Assembly (NCBI GenBank): GCA_004299085.1
Contig: SCQV01000122.1
Span: 1 to 35,000 of the forward strand
Reading direction: 5' to 3'
DNA from: Chitinophagaceae bacterium
Lineage (GTDB): Bacteria > Bacteroidota > Bacteroidia > Chitinophagales > Chitinophagaceae
DNA: 35,000 nucleotides
Part shown: positions 23,919-33,117 of the stretch, in pieces
Numbering within the stretch: the stretch's first letter is position 1
How the letters are laid out: every line of letters starts with the position of its first letter
The notes under the pieces: generated by a model
Database searches by the model: none
The model's input: only the letters and a program-made list of their open reading frames with translations
What the model was told of the DNA's origin: nothing
Position numbers and translations under genes: made by a program

Positions 23919-26900
23919 ATGAACAGCAATTCTAGCAATCACGATATTAAATATCCAAGATTCATAAATAATGCCCCCTGCGGACTGGATTTATTTGAAG
24001 GCAAGGCACAGGATAAAATTGCAAACAATATTTCTTCTGGAATACTTGACCATCCCGAGTTAAAAATAATCGGCATTGATGGTGGATGGGGTGCTGGAAA
24101 ATCAAACTTGGTAGAGTTAGTTAAAAAGAAATTAGAAGAAGAATGTCACTTTTTTATTTACGATGCCTGGGGGCATCAGGAAGATTTGCAAAGACGGGCA
24201 TTTCTTGAAGAATTAACTGAATACCTTACTATAGAAAAATTTGTTTCTGATGAATGGAAGGCTAAACTTAAAGACCTTTTAGCCAAAAAAAGGGAAACAG
24301 AGAGTAAAAAAGTACCCAAGCTTAGCATTGGAATTATAATAACGGGGTTACTGATATTACTTAGTCCAATACTGAAATTTGTTTCAGATAATGTTCATAG
24401 CATATTATGGAAAACACTGATTTTATTAACTCCTTTTTTTATAATACTAATTCTTATTGCCATATTTTACCGGAAAGAAAAAAGTCGCACTTTCCTTCAA
24501 CGGACAAAAAAAGCATTTTCAAAACTGTTTTTAGAGTACCAAAATAAAATTGAAGAAGAAACTAAATATGAAACGATTTCAGAAGATGAACCTTCAGTAA
24601 GAAAGTTTAGAGAATGGATGAGCGAAATATCCACAGATTTAAAAGTAAAACAAAAGAAATTAGTTGTCGTTTTTGACAACATGGATAGGTTGCCACAAAA
24701 AAAAGTACAAGAGTTATGGTCTTCTATTCATGTGTTCTTTGCAGAACATAATTATGAAAATATAAAAGTTATTCTTCCTTTTGATAGAAGTCATATTCAA
24801 AACGCTTTTAAAACAGAAGATGCAAATAATGGGCAAAATTTTGGTGATGATTTTATAAATAAAACTTTCAATGTAGTCTATAGAGTGTCTCCTCCTATAT
24901 TATCCGATTGGAAAGGTTATTTTAAATTTCAATGGAAGAATGCCTTTGGTGACAACACAGTCGAAAATGAAAATTACAATAATGTAGTACAAATATTCGA
25001 CCTTCTGAGTACAGCTATAACACCTCGAAAAATTATTGCTTTTATAAATGAAATTGTTGCAATAAAACAACTTGCTGTTGAAACGATTCCCGATAAGTAC
25101 ATTTCTCTATTTGTCTTTGGCAAAAATATAATTACGAAGAGCCCATTTGATGAAATTATCAATCCCACTTATTTAAAAGGCTTAGAATTTTTATACAAAA
25201 GTGATGAAGATTTACCTAAATACATTGCAGCTCTATTTTATCAAGTAGAACCAGAACATGCTATTCAAATCGTTTTCACTAACAGGTTAAAAGAAGTCCT
25301 AAATAATAACCAATCTGAGGAAGTTTTGAAAATAAGTGAAATCCCTGAGTTCATAGATATTCTTGAAAACTCTATTGCGGAGGTAACAAATTTTGAAAAT
25401 GCAATTTTGGCTATTAATAAGTTACCCGATGAAAAATTAGGCAACGAATTTCAAAAACAGATGATTTGGGAATGCTTGTATAAAAAAGTAGTTCCGAAAA
25501 ATGATTCAAAATTGTACGATTATCAAATAGCATTATTGGCCAACATAAAAGACAAGAAATCGTATTTACAAACTGTATTGATTGGATTGACGTCAGGGGA
25601 AAATTTTAAAGCTCTTGATTATTATAGGAATATTGATGAGCTTAATGGAAGATTTAGTAAGGAGTTTAATGTCTTTGAGTATTTAAAAAGCAAAGAGACA
25701 AATGTTGCTGATTTTATAGACTTTGTAAAAAATGCCAGAGAAAAATATGGTAATTATAAAATTACGTGCAAAGAAAAAGAACTAAATGATTATTTAATAG
25801 CGTTTGATATAAATAAATTATCAGAAATTGATTTTATTCCTTATTTACAAAATGAATATGATTTTGGAGAATACAAAAAGAAGTTGGAGGAACTTATTTC
25901 TGCGAATGCACCAAATAATAATAAGCTGATAATATCAGGTCTTTTTGATAAATACAAGGAAGTTTCAAAAGATAAACCACTTAAAGCCAAACTTGAAGAC
26001 CCTCAAATTTACACTTTTTGGCAAGCATCAAATCCAGACGAAGATTTTTATTATGATTTACTTTCAATGCGTATAGCCAAATTGACAAACTTTAATGCAA
26101 ACTATGTCACTTATTTTAATGATGCGTTACAAAAAACCGATAGTAATATCATTAAAAAGGTTTGTGAAAGAATTGAGTATTATATAAACTATGGAGATAT
26201 TTTATTGGCTCTTAAATCTTTTAATCAATACCCTTTATTTAAAGCAATTGCCAATGAACTTACGATAAATTCTTATGGAACCTCAAAAGCCGAGTTAGTA
26301 ACGATATTGTCTTCATTTGATGAAATTTGCAACAAAGGAGATATTGACCCAATCACACTTATTAAAAAGTTTGGCGGAGCATCAACAGAAAAAATCACTT
26401 CGCAAAATATCTCAAAAACAGTATCAATTTTCTTTGTCAAAAATGCTTTAGAAACTGATTGCAAGTTAAGCAAGCATTGCATTGACTGTCTAAAGGAATA
26501 TCTTGATTCATTAGATGTAAATAAATGGATAGAGATTTTTAAAGATTTCAATAGTTATGGATTTAAAGTATCACAAATTCTTCCCTCATATAAATTCACA
26601 CAAAATGCTTTCGATGCAATAAAAGATGTATTAAAACAAATTGCTGAAAAGAAAATTGCAATCCCCGACAAAACATTGTGGAATGATTTAATTCAAAAAA
26701 TAGAAGGTCAAGAAAGGAACTGGCAGGGAACATTTAATGGCATACGAGACTTATTCTGTCGGGAGGACAATACGAATCCAGAACTTTTTAAGTTTTTTTC
26801 GGACTGGCTGTTTAAATACTCAGTTTTAAGCGAAAATTCATCATCATTACGAACGATATTCAAATCAACAGTTATTAACGATAATGAATGTTTACAAACT

Positions 26901-27092
26901 ATTATAAGTAATAAACAACAAATGCCAGCCATTATAAATACTGCAAACGTAGGAGAAGCGCGAGAGTTTAAAGACTTAATTCAAGAACGGCTAAAAGACA
27001 ATAATACAGAAGAATTTATTGAGTTTGCCAAACAAATCGGTATTGAAAAGAAAGAAGTGAATAAAGATAGTGTCGAAGAACAATCTATTTAA
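23919..27092 (+). CDS. Large KAP-family P-loop NTPase (1057 aa), orphan
   Basis: KAP NTPases are membrane-linked P-loop ATPases, several of which act in phage exclusion. Walker A GIDGGWGAGKSN is at 52-63, followed by YDAWGHQEDLQRRAFLEEL (81-99). Two transmembrane segments (about 137-154 and 164-184) are inserted in the KAP fold, as is typical. Walker B VVVFDNMDRLP is at 249-259 and LPFDRSHI at 286-293. The remaining ~650 residues are AT-rich-coded, helical and without recognised motifs. It stands alone between rloAB and qatABCD. It is not a duplicate of qatA: length, linker and C-terminus differ. It could be a single-gene defence system; function is inferred from context only. Confidence 0.82.
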   Translation: MNSNSSNHDIKYPRFINNAPCGLDLFEGKAQDKIANNISSGILDHPELKIIGIDGGWGAGKSNLVELVKKKLEEECHFFIYDAWGHQEDLQRRAFLEELTEYLTIEKFVSDEWKAKLKDLLAKKRETESKKVPKLSIGIIITGLLILLSPILKFVSDNVHSILWKTLILLTPFFIILILIAIFYRKEKSRTFLQRTKKAFSKLFLEYQNKIEEETKYETISEDEPSVRKFREWMSEISTDLKVKQKKLVVVFDNMDRLPQKKVQELWSSIHVFFAEHNYENIKVILPFDRSHIQNAFKTEDANNGQNFGDDFINKTFNVVYRVSPPILSDWKGYFKFQWKNAFGDNTVENENYNNVVQIFDLLSTAITPRKIIAFINEIVAIKQLAVETIPDKYISLFVFGKNIITKSPFDEIINPTYLKGLEFLYKSDEDLPKYIAALFYQVEPEHAIQIVFTNRLKEVLNNNQSEEVLKISEIPEFIDILENSIAEVTNFENAILAINKLPDEKLGNEFQKQMIWECLYKKVVPKNDSKLYDYQIALLANIKDKKSYLQTVLIGLTSGENFKALDYYRNIDELNGRFSKEFNVFEYLKSKETNVADFIDFVKNAREKYGNYKITCKEKELNDYLIAFDINKLSEIDFIPYLQNEYDFGEYKKKLEELISANAPNNNKLIISGLFDKYKEVSKDKPLKAKLEDPQIYTFWQASNPDEDFYYDLLSMRIAKLTNFNANYVTYFNDALQKTDSNIIKKVCERIEYYINYGDILLALKSFNQYPLFKAIANELTINSYGTSKAELVTILSSFDEICNKGDIDPITLIKKFGGASTEKITSQNISKTVSIFFVKNALETDCKLSKHCIDCLKEYLDSLDVNKWIEIFKDFNSYGFKVSQILPSYKFTQNAFDAIKDVLKQIAEKKIAIPDKTLWNDLIQKIEGQERNWQGTFNGIRDLFCREDNTNPELFKFFSDWLFKYSVLSENSSSLRTIFKSTVINDNECLQTIISNKQQMPAIINTANVGEAREFKDLIQERLKDNNTEEFIEFAKQIGIEKKEVNKDSVEEQSI

Positions 27093-27213
27093 ATTTTGTT
27101 CTAAAATATATAATATTTCAATGAAGGCATACAATAATTTGTCATTGAAACGCTGTAGTAGTAAGGTTTTCAATATATGTGTGGTCTTCCATAAGACCCG
27201 ATGACCAGTTTAT
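27093..27213. other. Intergenic region after the KAP gene
   Basis: AT-rich sequence without gene signal or terminator that I can see, leading into the rloB fossil and then qatA. Confidence 0.4.
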
Positions 27214-27342
27214 TAAGATGTTATTAGCAATGCAAAACGCCTTGCTAAGACTTATAAAGTGTGACAAGATTATACAGAATATAATCCATCATGTACAACA
27301 ATGGTATGAGAGATAGTGAAAGAATTAATAACATTAAAATAA
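27214..27342 (+). pseudogene. rloB: Fossil 3' end of a second rloB gene
   Basis: In one frame this stretch reads DVISNAKRLAKTY, then after a TGA QDYTEYNP, then after a second TGA EIVKELITLK and a stop. The intact RloB at 22991-23683 ends DAIRNAKRLSETY, QDYAEHNP and RLVEGLMELK in the same order and spacing. The match is diverged at DNA level, so it is a remnant of a different rloB, not a recent copy. Only about 40 C-terminal codons survive. It ends 6 bases before the qatA ATG. Confidence 0.75.
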
Positions 27343-27348
27343 ATAAAA

Positions 27349-29229
27349 ATGTGGGCCGATAACGAAACTTCCGAAGATTTATTAGGCTTCAAAGTGCATT
27401 CTGATTTACTGGTTGATGTGATTAACGATGACACTGTACTACCGGTAACAATTGGTGTTTTCGGTGATTGGGGGAGTGGAAAGTCAAGTATTTTGAAGAT
27501 GGTCGAAAAAGCACTTTCAGGTGGTCAAGAAGATGGCTACAAAGATGGCACTTTAGTGTTGTATTTCAATGGTTGGGTATTTGAAGGATATGACGATGCT
27601 AAAGCAGCTTTACTGGAATCAATTATAGAAAAATTTGATAAACATAAGACCATTGGTAATAAAGTTAAGGATAAGACCGTGAAATTGTTTAAGTCTGTAA
27701 AATGGATGAGATTGATAGGGCTAAGTTTTAAAAAAGTCATTGTGCCTACCGCTGCCGCCTATCTTACCGGAGGTTCATCTCTAATTCCATTCCTTTTAAA
27801 CCAGTTTTCTCAATTGAATCCTCAAGATTTAGCAGATAAACTTAAAGGAGAGGGGGCAGAAGATTTTTTGAAAGAGATAATTAAAAAGAATGAAGATGAA
27901 GAAGTAACAATTGTAAGAGAATTCCGTGATGATTTTAAGGAAATGATTAATAAATCAGAGATAAAGAAACTCGTTGTTATTATTGATGATTTGGACAGAT
28001 GTACGCCGGACAGGCTTATTGAAAATCTTGAAGCGATTAAATTGTTCTTGAACGTTGAGAAAACAGCGTTTGTCATAGGTGCAGACCCAAGAATAGTGAG
28101 GCACGCCATCGAGCACCGTTATAAAACCGATAGTATTGAGAATGCAGATGACCCAGATAGTAGAAACAAGCGTATTGTAAGTGATTATTTGGAAAAACTA
28201 ATCCAAGTACCATATTATTTGCCTAAATTAGCAGATAACGAAGTTGAAACCTACCTGACTTTACTTTTCTGCAAAAAAGTAATGGGAAACGATTTTGCTA
28301 AAGTACTGGATGCTTTCAAAAAAAATAGGGAAGATAATCGGTATGATGTTTTTGGTTTAGGAGACATTCGAGATTTAGCGAATGATGAGCAAAAGAAGCA
28401 ATTAGCTGAAAGTGTTTCTTTGATTGCTTCATTGTCGCCTATTATTACCGAAGGATTGAAAGGTAATCCACGACAAATAAAACGTTTTTTAAACACCTTT
28501 ACATTAAGAAACAGGCTTGTAAAGGTTGCTAAATTACCCGATTTCAAAATAGACATCTTGGCTAAGTTAATGGTACTTGAATATGCTACGACAAATTTGT
28601 TTAAGGAAATCTACAACTGGCAATCATTACAAAAAGGAGAACCAAAAGAGATTGTTGTTCTTGAAAAATTTGTTTCTGAAAATAAAATTGAAGATATAAA
28701 AAAGCAATTTTCGCCTGAGTGGGCATCTGGAAAAATAATAAAGTGGCTTAATACAGAACCGAAGCTTGCGAATGTTGATTTAAGAGATTACTATTGGATT
28801 TCAAGAGACCAGCTTTCTAGCACAATTAGTGGAGCATCGCTGATACCAAGGCATATTCGTAGTTTAACCAAAAAGCTAATTGACCATAGCTCTGGAAGTA
28901 TTTTGACTAATACCATTATAAAAGAAGTAATCGGAAAATTAAGCGACACAGAAAATGAAACACTTTTGTCGTTACTTGAAAAAGAATTGATTAAATCTCC
29001 TGAAAATGATAGCATTCATAAGGTATTTATAGAACTGATGGCTCAAAATGCAACAGGTGTTATGGAGTCTTATAGCAGAATTATAGGAAAGGCAGACAAT
29101 AGTAAAATACCATTTAGTCTTCGTAGCGAATTTGCATTAGCTGAAAGCAGAAATAGAAATATCAAATCGCTGTATAGCCAGTTTGATAAAACATCGAAAA
29201 TTTATAAAGCATTAAATCCTACAAAATAA
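27349..29229 (+). CDS. qatA: QatA, KAP-family ATPase of the QatABCD defence system
   Basis: The ATPase of Qat, an anti-phage system of four genes. It opens with DNETSEDLLGFKVHSDLL. Walker A GDWGSGKSS is at 39-47 and LYFNGWVFEGYDDAKAALLE at 71-90. A hydrophobic insertion lies at about 120-150, and Walker B IIDDLDRCTP at 211-220 is followed by FVIGADPRIVRHAIEHRY. The KAP C-terminal helix GLKGNPRQIKRFLNTF comes later. The 626 residues are normal. Its stop overlaps the qatB start (TAATG). The rest of the operon follows with no gaps, so the call rests on both motifs and gene order. Confidence 0.9.
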   Translation: MWADNETSEDLLGFKVHSDLLVDVINDDTVLPVTIGVFGDWGSGKSSILKMVEKALSGGQEDGYKDGTLVLYFNGWVFEGYDDAKAALLESIIEKFDKHKTIGNKVKDKTVKLFKSVKWMRLIGLSFKKVIVPTAAAYLTGGSSLIPFLLNQFSQLNPQDLADKLKGEGAEDFLKEIIKKNEDEEVTIVREFRDDFKEMINKSEIKKLVVIIDDLDRCTPDRLIENLEAIKLFLNVEKTAFVIGADPRIVRHAIEHRYKTDSIENADDPDSRNKRIVSDYLEKLIQVPYYLPKLADNEVETYLTLLFCKKVMGNDFAKVLDAFKKNREDNRYDVFGLGDIRDLANDEQKKQLAESVSLIASLSPIITEGLKGNPRQIKRFLNTFTLRNRLVKVAKLPDFKIDILAKLMVLEYATTNLFKEIYNWQSLQKGEPKEIVVLEKFVSENKIEDIKKQFSPEWASGKIIKWLNTEPKLANVDLRDYYWISRDQLSSTISGASLIPRHIRSLTKKLIDHSSGSILTNTIIKEVIGKLSDTENETLLSLLEKELIKSPENDSIHKVFIELMAQNATGVMESYSRIIGKADNSKIPFSLRSEFALAESRNRNIKSLYSQFDKTSKIYKALNPTK

Positions 29230-30050
29230 TGGGAACGACACAAAGAATGACACCAGGCGTATCGGGTGAGCCTAATTGGGGAGATTTGAATAAATCAATC
29301 ACGAATGTTTCTAAAGCTGTTGAAAAGGAAAAAGAATTAGAAGATAATAATAGTATTTCTGCTGAAGATGCAGCAAGACAACATATTAAAATAGAAGGCA
29401 GGAAAAATGCTCATATAAAATCAGCATTTAGAAATCTTGTCAAGACAGGAGGGGGTAGGAAGAATATAAGTAGTGGAAAATCCAGTTCTATAGGAAGAGC
29501 TGGGCTTAGATCTGCTGGTAGAATTGCACATTTCTTTACCAGTGTCGGAAACAGTGGATTACAGCAAACGTTAATTGATATTGGTTTTGGAATTTTACAA
29601 GGAAAATCGTTTCAAGATATTTTAGATTTTCTCCTTGTTTATTGTACCGAATCAAATGAGGGGATGGATGAAACTGCCGCCAACAATGCTTCTTGTGAAA
29701 TTATGAAAGAACTGGCTGCATTAGCTGGGAATGATTTAGAAAAGTTTGAGCAGCTTGTTAAGGAATATGTTGAAGGGAATATGTTAGCAGATTTGCTTTG
29801 CCGATTTTGGGGGCTATATATTTTTGAACATCTATCTCAAAGGTTTGGGGAGAAAGTTAAACAACAGAAAGGCATTGAAATTGGAAAAGAAACTTTTAAA
29901 ATAATCAAGGATGATATTCTTGGTCAGGTAAAAGTTTTAAATACTCAAAGACCTGTTACAAAAATTGATTGGAAAGGTCAGGAGGGAAAACAGGAAATAG
30001 AAGAAATTTTTGATTCCATAATTAAAATAATTTGCGATGAAAACGATTAA
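29229..30050 (+). CDS. qatB: QatB, second component of QatABCD
   Basis: A 273-residue protein without catalytic motifs, called by position between the KAP ATPase and the QueC-like gene, the order of known qat operons. It opens MGTTQRMTPGVSGEPNWGDLNKS, with the PNWG motif I associate with QatB-like proteins. A Gly/Ser-rich basic stretch (about 76-100, GGGRKNISSGKSSSIGRAG) and a helical C-terminal half follow. It overlaps qatA by 1 bp and qatC by 14 bp, so the proteins are likely made in fixed ratio. Its biochemical role is unknown. Confidence 0.82.
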   Translation: MGTTQRMTPGVSGEPNWGDLNKSITNVSKAVEKEKELEDNNSISAEDAARQHIKIEGRKNAHIKSAFRNLVKTGGGRKNISSGKSSSIGRAGLRSAGRIAHFFTSVGNSGLQQTLIDIGFGILQGKSFQDILDFLLVYCTESNEGMDETAANNASCEIMKELAALAGNDLEKFEQLVKEYVEGNMLADLLCRFWGLYIFEHLSQRFGEKVKQQKGIEIGKETFKIIKDDILGQVKVLNTQRPVTKIDWKGQEGKQEIEEIFDSIIKIICDEND

Positions 30051-31359
30051 GATAGAGGTGCCTGTTTATGATACTTCTTCGGGTGCTGCTACAATAAAAA
30101 TAATAAGCAATACAGGTGGAAACTCCATTCTTGATATTGGCTTTAAAGTATTGCTACCATTTGCAAATCTTGTCAATAAAGAAGTTCTTGATTTTTTTAT
30201 AATGAGTGCTTCGGCATATGGTGTGGACAGATTTGTTGAAAGGAAGCAAAATTCAGTAGATGGCTGGTCAAGACAATTAAAAGTTAGTTTTCCTGTTCAT
30301 AATCCCTCAAAGTGGAATAATTGCAAAGGCGAACTCAACAAATTATTGTCATTTCTCACAGGAGATTATTGGACTGTGGATTTTAGGAAAGAAAAATTTA
30401 TTTTCCCCAAAGCAGAATTAGATAACGAGTTGTCAGCCACATTTACCCAAGTTAATTTATTGTCAGGAGGATTAGATTCTTTGATTGGAGCATTAGACTT
30501 TCTTAAATCGAATCCCCAAGAAAAGGTTCTTTTTGTTTCTCATTATGATCCTCAAATGCACGGTCCCAAAGGCGACCAAAAAGAATTGATTGATGAGCTA
30601 AAAACTATGTATCTTAATCAGTTTGCCTATATTCCATCTTTGAGAGTATCATTAGAACATACAAACGCCAATAGAGAAACAACTTTTAGAAGTAGGTCTC
30701 TTTTATTTATTGGAATTGCGTTATTAGCAGCACAAGCAACTAATACACCCAATATAATAGTTCCTGAAAATGGAACAGTATCTTTAAACTTTCCCCTTAG
30801 TGCATCAAGAAGAAGTTCTTGTAGTACAAGAACAACACATCCTTTTGTTTTGGAAAATGTACTTTCTATTTGGAACGCTTTATCCATTCTTACTAATATT
30901 TCTAATCCGTATGAGTTCCAAACCAAGGGCGAAATGGTTACGGCTTGTAAAGACCAAACTAACCTCTTGAAATTAATTACAATGTCAAACTCTTGCGGGA
31001 AGCGAGGGCATAGGGCTCATTGGCAAACTCCGGGAGCATCTCACTGTGGGATATGTATGCCTTGTTTATATAGGCAGGCTTCATTAATGGCAATTGGAGA
31101 TAAAACTTCCTACGGAAATTCAATAAACTCATTGATGCCATTTCTAAGTAAAAAATCTCAAGATGTTGGTGCTTGTTTAGATTTTTTAAGTACCCCAATA
31201 ACCAAAGATGAAGTTAAACAAGAACTAATCGTCAATGGTGTAAAGAATTTATCCAAACTAAATCATTTTGTAGATGTAGTTTTGAGAACTAAAGTAGAGC
31301 TTTCAAAATGGGTAAAGAAAGTTGGTAACTCATCAATAAAATCAAAGGCAGGACTTTAA
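30037..31359 (+). CDS. qatC: QatC, QueC-like ATP-pyrophosphatase
   Basis: QueC enzymes make the 7-cyano-7-deazaguanine precursor; in Qat the QueC-like protein is thought to modify a protein or nucleotide target. The PP-loop SGGLDS is at 143-148 in NLLSGGLDSLIGALDFL. The zinc ligands are at C320 (SCGKRGHRAHW) and C337, C340 and C343 (HCGICMPC). The N-terminal ~130 residues are an extension absent from housekeeping QueC. No other queuosine-pathway genes are near, which argues against tRNA or DNA 7-deazaguanine synthesis here. Adjacent to qatD with no gap. Confidence 0.9.
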   Translation: MKTIKIEVPVYDTSSGAATIKIISNTGGNSILDIGFKVLLPFANLVNKEVLDFFIMSASAYGVDRFVERKQNSVDGWSRQLKVSFPVHNPSKWNNCKGELNKLLSFLTGDYWTVDFRKEKFIFPKAELDNELSATFTQVNLLSGGLDSLIGALDFLKSNPQEKVLFVSHYDPQMHGPKGDQKELIDELKTMYLNQFAYIPSLRVSLEHTNANRETTFRSRSLLFIGIALLAAQATNTPNIIVPENGTVSLNFPLSASRRSSCSTRTTHPFVLENVLSIWNALSILTNISNPYEFQTKGEMVTACKDQTNLLKLITMSNSCGKRGHRAHWQTPGASHCGICMPCLYRQASLMAIGDKTSYGNSINSLMPFLSKKSQDVGACLDFLSTPITKDEVKQELIVNGVKNLSKLNHFVDVVLRTKVELSKWVKKVGNSSIKSKAGL

Positions 31360-32100
31360 ATGATAGATGCACATTGTCATATTGATTTGTATAAACGACC
31401 AGAAGATATACTAAATGAGTGCGAGGCTTTGGACATGACAGTTTTGGCAATGACTAACTTACCCAGTCATTTTGAAGTTGGGTATCCCTTTTTTCTGGAA
31501 AGAAAAAAGATTCGGTTAGCATTAGGAATGCATCCATTGTATGCGAAATACCATGAAAATGAATTTCCTTCATTCATACGAAACACATCAAAGACATCTT
31601 ACATTGGTGAAATAGGGTTGGATTTTTCTCAAGAAGGGATAGCAACAAAAGAGATTCAATTAAAAACATTTAAGAGGCTTCTTTTTGAATTAACTGGAAA
31701 GAAAAAGATACTAAGCATACATTCAAGGAGAGCAGAGAAAGAAGTCTTAGAACATCTCATAGGATATCAGATTAAATCTGCTATTTTTCATTGGTATTCA
31801 GGCTCCTTGTCATTGATTTCTAAAATATATAGTGCCGGTTTCTTTTTTTCAATAAACCCTGCTATGATAAGGTCAAAAACAGGACAATCCATTATTTCCC
31901 AAATCCCAATGGATTATGTATTGACGGAAAGTGATGGGCCTTTCATTCAAAATGATGGTGAAGTAATAAAACCACGGGACATTAGTTTGGTGATTACTTA
32001 TTTGTCCTCAATTTGGCAACTACCTCAAAGTGCAATTCAAGAAAAAATCAATTCTAACTTTCATCGCTTAATCAATACAATAAAAAGTTCCGATCAATAG
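31360..32100 (+). CDS. qatD: QatD, TatD-like metal-dependent hydrolase/DNase
   Basis: TatD-family amidohydrolase fold. The metal site begins with H5 and H7 in MIDAHCHIDL, then E84 in YIGEIGLDF, H121 in LSIHSRR, H144 in IFHWYSG, and D192 in LTESDGPF. At 246 residues it is the usual length. Its ATG follows the qatC stop directly. As the fourth gene it completes QatABCD; TatD-like QatD may cleave nucleic acid or peptide. No terminator is obvious after it. All metal-binding residues are present. Confidence 0.9.
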   Translation: MIDAHCHIDLYKRPEDILNECEALDMTVLAMTNLPSHFEVGYPFFLERKKIRLALGMHPLYAKYHENEFPSFIRNTSKTSYIGEIGLDFSQEGIATKEIQLKTFKRLLFELTGKKKILSIHSRRAEKEVLEHLIGYQIKSAIFHWYSGSLSLISKIYSAGFFFSINPAMIRSKTGQSIISQIPMDYVLTESDGPFIQNDGEVIKPRDISLVITYLSSIWQLPQSAIQEKINSNFHRLINTIKSSDQ

Positions 32101-32696
32101 ACAATCTTTTTGTTTACCTCAATAAAACGACATAGTCATTGCGAGCATTTCGCTGAATAATCCATTAAAGGATTGAATAAACTGCAAGATAGATTCTGGG
32201 TAAAAGAGGCATTTGAAAGTGTTCACTTATGATTGGTTATCTGCCACCAATGATCCTCATTTTGTTCCCATCACTGTGCGGTAACGCTTTATTATGAGCT
32301 AACAAAAATAAATGATTGATAACAATTCTATTCTGTAAAAGTAACAGACTTGACGAAATAAATTTTTACCAGAACCAGGACTAATATTTTTAGCAATACC
32401 ATTTTCATCTCCCTAAAAATTAACAATAGTTTAAGTATAAATAAGCTTTGAAAGCTACTAATGAAGTTCGTGAATTCCTATCACAATGCAAGTAATGCCT
32501 TTTTTCCTATCATATTAAACCTTGTGCTATGCATGACATAAACCTCACGCGACCTTCAATTTTTGATACCTTGATTACAATTAAAGTCCGGCAAAAATTA
32601 AAGTTTTAAATCGGAATGGTTTATATCTGTAACGTGTTGAATTATATTTAATAAATTCATTATTTGTTCAAATGAATCGGCGTCCTCGCTACGAAT
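32101..32696. other. Gene-poor region downstream of qatD
   Basis: Nearly 600 bases with no supportable gene on either strand. I see only short chance frames and AT-rich sequence. It separates the defence island from the scarred right border. Confidence 0.5.
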
Positions 32697-32728
32697 GATC
32701 CCGGATTTAACCCGGGATCTTTTATTTA
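32697..32728 (+). terminator. Intrinsic terminator before the GIY-YIG remnant
   Basis: GATCCCGG (32697-32704) pairs with CCGGGATC (32712-32719) around a 7-nt loop, followed by TTTTATTTATT. It is a convincing Rho-independent terminator for any transcript coming from qatABCD. Confidence 0.65.
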
Positions 32729-32730
32729 TT

Positions 32731-33037
32731 TTGATTTTTACAGTTTACATATTGTATTCTAAATCCTTTGACAAGATATATAGGTTAAACTTCTAACCTG
32801 ATTGAACGATTTTATTCGCATAATTTTTTATCCAACAAAGGATGGACAAAATCCTTTCGTCCCTGGAAAGTGATCTACGCAGAATATTTTGATGATAAGA
32901 AGCATGCTATAGAGAGAGAAAAGTTCCTGAAATCAGGAAAGGGGAGAGCGTGGATACACTATAAGATAAAATTGCAATTAGAGAGCGCAGGATTCTTATC
33001 CCCGCCTGTACTGCCGTTACGGCCGGCAGGCGCCTGA
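32731..33037 (+). pseudogene. Frameshifted GIY-YIG endonuclease gene
   Basis: The N-terminal part, from a TTG at 32731, reads IFTVYILYSKSFDKIY, then the frame is lost. From 32786 another frame reads, after a TAA, TSNLIERFYSHNFLS, then FRPWKVIYAEYFDDKKHAIE, then REKFLKSGKGRAW, ending at 33037. Together these are a small URI-type GIY-YIG protein. A 2-nt loss at about 32782 and a Tyr-to-stop change (TAT to TAA) at 32786-32788 break it just at the YIG motif. The last codons run into a GC-rich palindromic tail. Such genes are frequent next to tRNA-like sequence in Bacteroidota. Confidence 0.8.
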
Positions 33038-33044
33038 GGCGGAC

Positions 33045-33117
33045 TCGGGTTCCGACGTTGCATGGCAAGTCGGAATGCCGGCTGGAACGCCGGCATTCAA
33101 CTCCCGCTCTCGCTACA
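33045..33117. other. tRNA T-arm-like sequence interrupted by a double-hairpin insertion
   Basis: CTCGGGTTC (to 33052) and AACTCCCG (from 33099) would join to a T-arm like the one at 34747-34763, but 46 bases separate them. The insert is flanked by TTC on both sides. It forms two hairpins: TTCCGAC/GTCGGAA with inner TTGC/GCAA (33050-33075), and GAATGCCGGC/GCCGGCATTC (33073-33098). After it CTCGCTACA follows, like the acceptor 3' strand at 34764-34771. Confidence 0.6.

Noticed and set aside
32101-32696. A minus-strand phrase resembling a P-loop (SPGSGKN) in the gap after qatD
   Set aside because: The surrounding reading does not form an ATPase and ends quickly; a chance match cannot be excluded.
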